From contig JASLBO010000255.1 of NCBI GenBank assembly GCA_030146605.1, positions 1-5,367 of the forward strand: a stretch of DNA of 5,367 nt, read 5' to 3'. The notes below the pieces were generated by a model. It was not told where the DNA came from. It ran no database searches and saw only the letters and a list, made by a program, of their open reading frames with translations. The position numbers and the translations under genes were made by a program. Shown here one piece after another: positions 1 through 5,367 of this stretch. Source of the stretch: Sphingomonas sp. (lineage in GTDB: Bacteria; Pseudomonadota; Alphaproteobacteria; Sphingomonadales; Sphingomonadaceae). Each line of letters begins with the position of its first letter. Within the stretch, counting starts at the first letter, position 1.

Positions 1-100
1 GCTTCGGCCCGCCATGGAAAGTTTTAGGAGAGGATGCCTGAAAGGCCTGCTCTGTTTGCCGTGCAGCGCGTTTTTGTGCAAGTGCGAAATGTTCCTTAGG

Positions 101-121
101 TGGTTGCACGGATTGCAACCA
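101..121. promoter_or_regulatory. Perfect inverted repeat, candidate LysR-type operator
   Basis: An exact 8-bp inverted repeat, TGGTTGCA (101-108) and TGCAACCA (114-121), flanks the spacer CGGAT. Its core TTGCA-N5-TGCAA contains a T-N11-A pattern (T105 to A117), the classic shape of a LysR-family recognition site. It lies 97 bases before the lysR start, where an autoregulatory site or a site shared with a divergent gene beyond the left edge would be expected. A further TGCAA half-site occurs at 77-81. The symmetry is seen directly; binding by the neighbouring regulator is inferred. Confidence 0.5.
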
Positions 122-167
122 ACTTTGCGTGCATAAAGTCAGACCAGCGGAGGCGCAGGGCGTCCGG

Positions 168-204
168 AGTGCGTCAGAGCGCTCGACAAAGCGCGTGACG
201 CACT
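168..204 (+). promoter_or_regulatory. Long hairpin in the lysR leader
   Basis: Arms AGTGCGTCA (168-176) and TGACGCACT (196-204) are perfectly complementary over 9 bp. Inside them GCGCT (179-183) pairs with AGCGC (190-194), leaving a GA/G internal bulge and the loop CGACAA. This makes a 14-bp stem ending 14 bases before the lysR ATG. No T-run follows, so a simple intrinsic terminator is unlikely. It may be an mRNA structure affecting lysR translation, or an operator for a dimeric protein. The structure is clear from the sequence; its role is unknown. Confidence 0.45.
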
Positions 205-218
205 GCACAAGATCAGGA

Positions 219-1109
219 ATGCGAAGGTTACCCCCTCTCACCGCGATCGAGGCATTCGTCCAGGTGGCGCGGCTCGGCTCGATCAAGGCGGCGGCCGAAG
301 AGCTGGCCTTGTCGTCCCCGGCGCTGAGCCGGCGCGTGCAGTCGCTCGAGCGCTTCATCGGCAAGCCGCTGTTCGAGCGCCGGCATCAGGCGCTGAGGCT
401 CAACGACGATGGTGATCGCCTGCTCGGCATGATCGCGCCGGCACTCGATGCGATGACCGATGCGGTCGAGGCGATGACCAGCGGCGGCGAGCTGCTCCGG
501 CTGCGGCTCAGCGTATTGCCGCTCTACGCGACGCAGCAATTGCTTCCGCGTCTGCCCGAACTCAAGCGCCGCCATCCCGAACTGCATCTCGACGTCGACA
601 CTGCCGGCTATGGCGTCGCGCGGCTGGGGGACGGTCTGGATGCCGCGATCGTGATCGCCCGCGACATCGACCCGGGTTTCTATTCGAAGCGGCTCGACCG
701 CAACCGCGTCCATGTGATCGGCGCGCGGGCGCTGGTCGAAGGCGCCGACCCGATCACCCGCCCCGAGCAGCTTTCCAGGCTTACCGCTCTGGTGCATCGC
801 GACATGCCCGAGACCTTCACGGCGTGGCGCGCCGCGGCGGGTTTCCCCGATCTCGAGCCGCTGGCGATCGACCATTTCGACTCGGGCAATCTGATGCTCG
901 AGGCGGCGGCGCAGGGGCTGGGCGTCGCGTTCATGCTCGAATCGCATTTCGAGGCGGCGCGCGACGAACGCCTCGTCCAGCTCTTCGACCTGACGGTGGA
1001 GAGCCATTACAGCTACTGGTTCGTCTGCCGCCCCCGCGCGCTGAGCCAGCGCCCGGTGAAGATCTTCCACGACTGGCTGATCGAGGCGATGGGCGCGGAG
1101 AAGGCGTAA
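219..1109 (+). CDS. LysR-family transcriptional regulator, GcvA-like
   Basis: This encodes a 296-residue DNA-binding regulator of normal LysR length. The N-terminal winged helix-turn-helix spans about residues 5-64: RLPPLTAIEAFVQVA, then the AAAEELALSSPALSRRVQSLE recognition region, then the wing GKPLFERR. A periplasmic-binding-like effector domain follows from about 93 to 290, opening with LRLSVLPLYATQQLLPRLPEL and ending near SYWFVCRP. The RLPPL opening and LPxxATxxLLPRL segment resemble the GcvA branch. The frame is open further upstream to a GTG at 129, but those 30 residues match nothing in the family and cross a strong hairpin, so ATG 219 is preferred. An AGGA directly abuts the ATG, too close for a good ribosome site. 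It is convergent with the cyclophilin gene, 29 bases away. Autoregulation through the palindrome at 101-121 is plausible. The effector and targets cannot be told from sequence. Confidence 0.93.
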   Translation: MRRLPPLTAIEAFVQVARLGSIKAAAEELALSSPALSRRVQSLERFIGKPLFERRHQALRLNDDGDRLLGMIAPALDAMTDAVEAMTSGGELLRLRLSVLPLYATQQLLPRLPELKRRHPELHLDVDTAGYGVARLGDGLDAAIVIARDIDPGFYSKRLDRNRVHVIGARALVEGADPITRPEQLSRLTALVHRDMPETFTAWRAAAGFPDLEPLAIDHFDSGNLMLEAAAQGLGVAFMLESHFEAARDERLVQLFDLTVESHYSYWFVCRPRALSQRPVKIFHDWLIEAMGAEKA

Positions 1110-1114
1110 CGTCC

Positions 1115-1137
1115 ATCCTCCCCGTCCCGGGGAGGAT
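1115..1137. terminator. Perfect 10-bp palindrome between convergent genes, probable bidirectional terminator
   Basis: ATCCTCCCCG (1115-1124) and CGGGGAGGAT (1128-1137) are exact reverse complements around a 3-base TCC loop. They fill nearly all of the 29-base gap between the stop codons of the LysR gene and the oppositely oriented cyclophilin gene. The position and stem strength suit a terminator read from both sides. Neither side has a real T-run, so it may work imperfectly, as a 3'-end stabiliser, or with Rho. CCTCCCCG/CGGGGAGG palindromes of this kind are, from memory, frequent intergenic repeats in sphingomonads. Confidence 0.55.
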
Positions 1138-1138
1138 T

Positions 1139-1591
1139 CTACTCCGTGCGCGCCTTGACGATCTTGCCGGGGTTGCGTGGCGGCTCGCCCTTGGGGAGCG
1201 CGTCGACATTGTCCATGCCTTCGACCACTTCGCCCCAAACCGTATACTGGCGGTCGAGGAAGGTCGCATCGTCGAGGCAGATGAGGAATTGCGAATTGGC
1301 GGTGTTCGGATCGTTGGTCCGCGCCATCGAGCAGACACCGCGGACGTGCGGCTCGCTGCTGAACTCCTGGGCGAGATTGGGCTCCTTAGAGCCACCCGTG
1401 CCGGTACCCGAGGGATCGCCGCCCTGCGCCATGAAGCCGTCGATCACGCGGTGGAAGATCACCCCGTCGTAAAAGCCGTCATCGGCGAGCTTGACGATCC
1501 GCTCGACATGCTTGGGCGCCAGATCGGGGCGCAGCTTGATGCGGACATCGCCGGTGTCGAGAGTCAGGACGAGCGTGGTTGGGTCGGACAT
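1139..1591 (-). CDS. Cyclophilin-type peptidyl-prolyl cis-trans isomerase
   Basis: This encodes a 150-residue single-domain cyclophilin catalysing cis/trans isomerisation of Xaa-Pro bonds during protein folding. No signal peptide is present, so it should act in the cytoplasm. The signature FHRVIDGFMAQGGD (46-59) supplies the catalytic Arg48 and the pocket residues Phe53, Met54 and Gln56, equivalent to Arg55, Phe60, Met61 and Gln63 of human cyclophilin A. SMARTNDPNTANSQFLIC (88-105) forms the other pocket wall. The human Trp121 and His126 positions are Phe111 and Tyr116, as is common in bacterial members, which predicts weak cyclosporin binding. The start is supported by GGAG (minus strand, 1598-1601) six bases before the ATG, and the stop is TAG. 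It is divergent from mgtE and convergent with lysR, so probably monocistronic. It resembles cytoplasmic PpiB-type enzymes, but the exact orthologue is not assigned. Confidence 0.95.
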   Translation of the reverse strand: MSDPTTLVLTLDTGDVRIKLRPDLAPKHVERIVKLADDGFYDGVIFHRVIDGFMAQGGDPSGTGTGGSKEPNLAQEFSSEPHVRGVCSMARTNDPNTANSQFLICLDDATFLDRQYTVWGEVVEGMDNVDALPKGEPPRNPGKIVKARTE

Positions 1592-1706
1592 GGTTCACTC
1601 CATGAAACTGGTCGCCCGCGGCCCTAGCAGGTCGCGAGTGACTTGCAACACGCTCTCCGCATTGGCACTAGCGGCGCCAACCGGGGCGCCACAGGGAGGT
1701 CGGACG
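1592..1706. promoter_or_regulatory. Divergent control region between the cyclophilin gene and mgtE
   Basis: This 115-base gap must hold the promoters of both divergent genes. A self-complementary TTGCAA (1643-1648) could serve as a -35 element in either direction: rightward with CACTAG (1666-1671) at 17 bases, or leftward with TAGGGC (1626-1621, minus strand) at 16 bases. Both -10 candidates are poor matches to consensus, so this is tentative. Two GGCGCC blocks (1673-1678 and 1685-1690) can pair into a 6-bp hairpin ending two bases before the mgtE Shine-Dalgarno. The leader is too short for an M-box magnesium riboswitch. Confidence 0.3.
1693..1700 (+). promoter_or_regulatory. Strong Shine-Dalgarno fixing the mgtE start
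   Basis: AGGGAGGT lies six bases before ATG 1707, a near-ideal match and spacing. It decides the start, because the frame stays open leftward to 1491 across the neighbouring cyclophilin gene. It is the best ribosome site in the window. Confidence 0.85.
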
Positions 1707-3110
1707 ATGAGCGAGACCGAACTTCATCCCGAGTCGAAGCCGCCCGAAAGCGAGCTCGACGAGGACGACCGGCTCAAGCCCGAGTTCGTCAGCGCAGTGC
1801 TCGAGGCAGTCGCGGCAGGCGATTCCGAGACCGCGCGGATGCGCGTCGCGCCACTCCACCCCGCCGATATCGCCGATCTGGTCGAGCTGACTCCGGCCGA
1901 ATTGCGCCCGGCGCTGGCGGCGGCGATCAGCGACCTGATCGACGGCGATGTGCTCGCCGAGATGAACGACTGGGTCCGCGAGGCGCTGGTCGACGCGCTC
2001 GAGCCGTACCAGGTGGCCGACATCGCCGCCGAGCTCGATACCGACGACGCCGTCGCGATCATCGAGGACATGGATTTCGAGGACCAGCGCGAAGTGCTCC
2101 GCGCGCTCGACCCCGACGACCGCGCCGCGATCGAGGAAGCGCTATCCTATCCGGAGGAAACCGCCGGACGGCTGATGCAGCGCGAGCTGATCGCGGTGCC
2201 CGAGCATTGGACCGTCGGCGACGTGCTCGATTATCTGCGCGGCGACGAGGAGCTGGCCACCGACTTCTGGGAGATCTTCGTCGTCGATCCGGCGCACCAC
2301 CCGGTCGGCACCTGCGCGCTTTCGTGGATCCTGCGCACGCCGCGCGCAGTCTCGATGCGCGACGTGATGAAGCGCGAGCAGACCTTGATCCCGGTCGACA
2401 TGGACCAGGAAGAAGTCGCGCTGCGCTTCCAGAAATACGCGCTGATCTCGGCGGCGGTGATCGACAGCAGCGGCCGGCTGGTCGGCATGATCACCGTCGA
2501 CGACGTGGTCCACATCATCTCCGAAGAGGCGGGCGAGGACATCCTGCACCTCTCGGGCGCCGGCGAAGGCGACATCAACGAGCCGGTGTTCGACAGCTAC
2601 AAGGTTCGCGTCCGCTGGCTGCTCACCAATCTGGTGACGGCTCTGGTGCCCGCGACGATCGTTTTCTTCTTCGAGGCGACGATCGCGCAAATGGCCGTGC
2701 TCGCGGCGCTGATGCCGATCGTCGCCGGAGTCGGCGGCAATGCCGGCACCCAGACGCTCGCGGTCACCGTCCGCGCGCTCGCCACCAACCAGCTCACCCA
2801 GTCGAACACGATCCGCGCGATCCGCCGCGAGATTTCGATCGCTTTGCTCAACGGCCTGACCGTCGCCGCGGTGATCGGGCTGGGAATCGGCGCGGGTTTC
2901 CAGGATGCCGCGCTCGGCGCGGTGATCGCCGCGGCGATGCTCGCCAATATCGTGATCGCGGGATTCGCCGGGGTGCTGGTGCCGGTGACGTTCGAGCGAT
3001 TCGAGCAGGATCCGGCGGTGGCGTCGTCGGTGTTCGTGACGATGGTCACCGATTCGATGGGGTTCCTCGCCTTTCTCGGGCTCGCCACCGCGAGCGGACT
3101 GGTCGGTTGA
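1707..3110 (+). CDS. mgtE: MgtE-type magnesium channel/transporter
   Basis: This encodes a 467-residue inner-membrane Mg2+ channel that lets Mg2+ (and in some members Co2+) into the cell and closes when cytosolic Mg2+ is high. An acidic N-terminal helical domain covers about 25-150 (HPADIADLVELTP; LDTDDAVAIIEDMD; LDPDDRAAIEEALSYPEETAGRLM). A CBS pair follows at about 155-278, including the second-CBS segment SGRLVGMITVDDVVHII. The membrane domain begins near 303 with about five helices: 305-322, 327-347, 376-396, 402-426 and 440-466. The hallmark PIVAGVGGNAGTQT (337-350) and the pore Asp449 in MVTDSMGFLAFLGLA, matching the ion-selecting Asp432 of Thermus MgtE, are both present. Length is normal and nothing key is missing. 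The Mg2+-sensing role of the N and CBS domains is known for the family. It probably shares a transcript with the DUF1489 gene 22 bases downstream. Confidence 0.96.
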   Translation: MSETELHPESKPPESELDEDDRLKPEFVSAVLEAVAAGDSETARMRVAPLHPADIADLVELTPAELRPALAAAISDLIDGDVLAEMNDWVREALVDALEPYQVADIAAELDTDDAVAIIEDMDFEDQREVLRALDPDDRAAIEEALSYPEETAGRLMQRELIAVPEHWTVGDVLDYLRGDEELATDFWEIFVVDPAHHPVGTCALSWILRTPRAVSMRDVMKREQTLIPVDMDQEEVALRFQKYALISAAVIDSSGRLVGMITVDDVVHIISEEAGEDILHLSGAGEGDINEPVFDSYKVRVRWLLTNLVTALVPATIVFFFEATIAQMAVLAALMPIVAGVGGNAGTQTLAVTVRALATNQLTQSNTIRAIRREISIALLNGLTVAAVIGLGIGAGFQDAALGAVIAAAMLANIVIAGFAGVLVPVTFERFEQDPAVASSVFVTMVTDSMGFLAFLGLATASGLVG

Positions 3111-3132
3111 TCGCGGGCCGGCGCGACCCCAG

Positions 3133-3543
3133 ATGGGGACCGTGCCGCTACACCTGACCAAAGTCGCCTATGGCTGCGACAGCATCGAATATCTGCAGGA
3201 ACGCCTCGCGCTCAAGGCCGCGCATCTGCCCGCCTTTCTCACCACGCGCTATCTGCCCAAACGGCACGAAGAGATCGTCGGCGGTTCGCTGTTCTGGATC
3301 ATCAAGCACCAGCTGATCGGCCGCTCGCCGATTTCCGGCTTCGGCGAGGCCGAAGGCGGACGCGTGGCGATCTATCTCGAGCCGAGGCTGGTACTCGTCC
3401 AGGCGCGGCCCAAGCGCGCGCATCAGGGCTGGCGCTATCTCGAGGGCGCGGACGCCCCGACCGATCTGGGCGAGGCCGGCGCGGGAATTTCGGAACTGCC
3501 GCCGGCGCTGGTGGGGGAGCTGGCGGCGATGGGGCTGATCTGA
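3133..3543 (+). CDS. DUF1489 family protein of unknown function
   Basis: This encodes a 136-residue soluble protein with no signal peptide or membrane segment. It matches the DUF1489 family as I recall it: an opening PLHLTKVAYGCDSIEYL, then TTRYLPKRHEEIVGGSLFWIIKHQLIGRSPI (35-67) and QGWRYLEGADAPTDL (98-112). The family is small, basic-rich and mostly alphaproteobacterial, with no established biochemical function. The arginine/lysine-rich centre and the conserved GSLFWIIK-QGWRYL blocks suggest a nucleic-acid or ligand-binding fold, but that is speculation. ATG 3133 has no clear Shine-Dalgarno. GTG 3142 would give the MPLHL start typical of the family, with GGGGA just before it, and may be the true start. 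It sits 22 bases after mgtE on the same strand, so co-transcription is likely. It is convergent with msrA across a 116-base gap. Confidence 0.85.
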   Translation: MGTVPLHLTKVAYGCDSIEYLQERLALKAAHLPAFLTTRYLPKRHEEIVGGSLFWIIKHQLIGRSPISGFGEAEGGRVAIYLEPRLVLVQARPKRAHQGWRYLEGADAPTDLGEAGAGISELPPALVGELAAMGLI

Positions 3544-3565
3544 GATCGCTGCGGGGGCACGTACT

Positions 3566-3588
3566 GTTCGTGCTGAGCTGGTCCAAGC
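3566..3588 (+). repeat. REP-like intergenic repeat, copy 1
   Basis: The segment reads GTTCGTGCTGAGC then TGGTCCAAGC. It closely resembles a short palindromic repeat remembered as abundant in sphingomonad genomes (TTCGTGCTGAGC with TGTCGAAGCA). TGCT (3571-3574) pairs with AGCA (3586-3589), the usual hairpin core, but two or three substitutions suggest a decayed copy. A second short dyad, GCACG (3557-3561) with CGTGC (3569-3573), overlaps it. It lies between the convergent DUF1489 and msrA genes and could assist termination or mRNA 3'-end stability. Family membership is from memory. Confidence 0.5.
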
Positions 3589-3620
3589 AGTGCCTAAGGC
3601 GGTTCGCTTATGGATGGGCA

Positions 3621-3646
3621 CCCTTCGACGAGCGCAGGGCGAGCGG
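3621..3646 (-). repeat. REP-like intergenic repeat, copy 2, inverted to copy 1
   Basis: CCCTTCGACGAGC followed by GCAGGGCGAGCGG resembles the common alphaproteobacterial repeat CCCTTCGACAAGC-TCAGGGCGAACGG. The core dyad is CCCT (3621-3624) with AGGG (3636-3639). Read on the minus strand it aligns with copy 1 at roughly two thirds of positions (TCG, CTG, GCT, GTC and AAG blocks shared), so the two form a head-to-head pair 32 bases apart. The downstream end is 13 bases from the msrA stop codon. Confidence 0.5.
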
Positions 3647-3659
3647 AGTTTGCGTGCCG

Positions 3660-4316
3660 CTAATTCGCCAGTTGCGGGAAGGCGTTCCGGAACGCCGCGA
3701 CCTTGGGTTTGTCCCAGCGCACGATGTAAGGATGCGTCGGATTGCGCCAGAAAAAGTCCTGATGCGAGGCTTCGGCCGGATAGAAGTTGCCGCTCTCGAT
3801 CCGGGTCACGATCGGCTTAGGCCACGCCTTGGCGCGGCCGAGCTGGGCGATATAGGCCGCGGCAACCCTGCGCTGGGCGTCGTCCTGCGGAAAGATCGCC
3901 GAGCGATAGCTGGGGCCGGTATCGGGGCCCTGGCGGTTTAGCTGGGTCGGATCGTGCACGACCGAGAAATAGATGCGCAGCAAGGTGCCGTAGCTGATTT
4001 TGCGTGGATCATAGACGATGCGCACCGCCTCGGCATGGCCGGTGCGTTCGGTCGAGACCTTGCTGTAATTCGCAGTGCTGCGCGTGCCGCCGGCATAGCC
4101 GCTGGTCACCGAATGCACGCCCTTCACCGACTGGAAGACTGCCTCCACTCCCCAGAAGCAGCCGCCGGCGAGCACCGCGACTTGCTGGTTCTTGCCGCCC
4201 GTCACGTCCTGCGCCGGCGGCGGGATCGGCACTGCGCGCTCTGCGGCGGGAGCGGCGATCGCCGGCAGCAGCAAAGCCGCGCCGGCGAGACCGAAGGGGA
4301 GAGCCCATTTCAACAT
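3660..4316 (-). CDS. msrA: Exported peptide-methionine (S)-S-oxide reductase, single-cysteine MsrA
   Basis: This encodes a 218-residue enzyme that reduces the S-epimer of methionine sulfoxide in proteins. The catalytic Cys53 is in GGCFWGVEAVF (51-61). Other active-site residues by family alignment are Glu96 (TGHAEAVRIVYDP), Asp132 and Tyr137 (GPDTGPSYRSAIF). The N-terminus MLKWALPFGLAGAALLLPAIAAPAA looks like a Sec signal peptide cleaved near 22-25, with no lipobox cysteine, so the mature enzyme should be periplasmic. Cys53 is the only cysteine in the whole protein. The C-terminal resolving cysteines of E. coli-type MsrA are absent and the tail ends in HPYIVRWDKPKVAAFRNAFP. Regeneration must therefore use an external thiol or partner. 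It lies 26 bases behind the aminotransferase gene on the same strand, probably one operon. No proper Shine-Dalgarno is seen (GGGAAG is 15 bases away) and the ATG lies in a small hairpin. The stop is TAG. Confidence 0.94.
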   Translation of the reverse strand: MLKWALPFGLAGAALLLPAIAAPAAERAVPIPPPAQDVTGGKNQQVAVLAGGCFWGVEAVFQSVKGVHSVTSGYAGGTRSTANYSKVSTERTGHAEAVRIVYDPRKISYGTLLRIYFSVVHDPTQLNRQGPDTGPSYRSAIFPQDDAQRRVAAAYIAQLGRAKAWPKPIVTRIESGNFYPAEASHQDFFWRNPTHPYIVRWDKPKVAAFRNAFPQLAN

Positions 4317-4320
4317 GGGC
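4303..4320 (-). promoter_or_regulatory. Hairpin over the msrA start codon
   Basis: GCCCAT (4303-4308) and ATGGGC (4315-4320) are exact reverse complements around a 6-base loop. In the msrA mRNA the A and U of the start codon are paired in the stem and the G opens the loop. With no good Shine-Dalgarno present, the structure could limit independent initiation and make msrA depend on ribosomes finishing the upstream aminotransferase gene. Pairing is seen; the effect is inferred, and a 6-bp stem could arise by chance. Confidence 0.35.
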
Positions 4321-4342
4321 GCAAGATCGGTCTTCCCGGCGC

Positions 4343-5367
<1,025 letters not shown>

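Noticed and set aside
1..15. Minus-strand ATG at 15 that might begin a divergent gene (MAGRS)
   Set aside because: Only five codons are visible and no Shine-Dalgarno precedes it. It cannot be judged without sequence to the left.
34..99. 21-residue plus-strand mini-ORF preceded by AGGAGAGG
   Set aside because: The purine tract touches the ATG with no spacing, the peptide has no features, and it could be chance. A leader peptide cannot be excluded but is not supported.
129..218. GTG start at 129 extending LysR by 30 residues
   Set aside because: The extension matches nothing in LysR proteins and runs through the 168-204 hairpin. ATG 219 gives the standard RLPPLTAIEAF opening.
228..1238. 336-codon open frame on the minus strand opposite lysR
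   Set aside because: It is arginine/glutamine/histidine-rich, low-complexity protein typical of antisense frames in GC-rich genes. It overlaps a clear LysR gene and the end of the cyclophilin gene.
1592..1706. M-box magnesium riboswitch ahead of mgtE
   Set aside because: The leader is at most 115 bases and shared with a divergent gene, and no M-box-like conserved segments are seen.
3101..3128. GGTCG/CGACC dyad across the mgtE stop and DUF1489 leader
   Set aside because: Only five pairs around a GC-rich 18-base loop, no T-run, and expected by chance at this base composition.
1643..3157. 504-codon open frame on the plus strand across mgtE
   Set aside because: The composition is almost all Arg/Gly/Ala/Asp with no domain. 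The MgtE frame has a strong ribosome site and every family motif.
2142..3161. 339-codon open frame on the minus strand opposite mgtE
   Set aside because: A His/Asp/Arg-rich shadow of the mgtE codons with no recognisable motif.

Overview
The window is high-GC, densely packed chromosomal DNA of an alphaproteobacterium, most likely a sphingomonad (Sphingomonas or a close relative). The reasons are the strong G/C bias at third codon positions, a DUF1489 protein (a family largely confined to Alphaproteobacteria), and REP-like intergenic repeats resembling the TTCGTGCTGAGC / CCCTTCGAC families recalled from sphingomonad genomes. The taxonomic call is an inference. There is no sign of phage, transposon, CRISPR or plasmid functions.

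Layout from left to right: a 218-base non-coding leader with two strong dyads (a LysR-type box at 101-121 and a long hairpin at 168-204); a GcvA-like LysR regulator (+, 219-1109); a perfect 10-bp palindrome between convergent genes (1115-1137); a small cyclophilin peptidyl-prolyl isomerase (-, 1139-1591); a 115-base divergent control region; the magnesium channel gene mgtE (+, 1707-3110); a DUF1489 gene of unknown function 22 bases behind it (+, 3133-3543); a 116-base convergent gap holding two inverted REP-like repeat copies; an exported single-cysteine methionine sulfoxide reductase msrA (-, 3660-4316); and, upstream of it on the same strand, an aspartate-type PLP aminotransferase running off the right edge (-, 4343 to the window end, N-terminus missing).

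There are probably four transcription units: lysR alone, the cyclophilin alone, mgtE with DUF1489, and aat with msrA. No shared pathway is evident. These are housekeeping genes: protein folding, Mg2+ homeostasis, repair of oxidised protein methionines, and amino-acid transamination. I found no convincing novel multi-gene system. The points worth a second look are the regulatory dyads ahead of lysR, the single-cysteine exported MsrA with its start codon inside a hairpin, the REP-like pair, and the uncharacterised DUF1489 protein.
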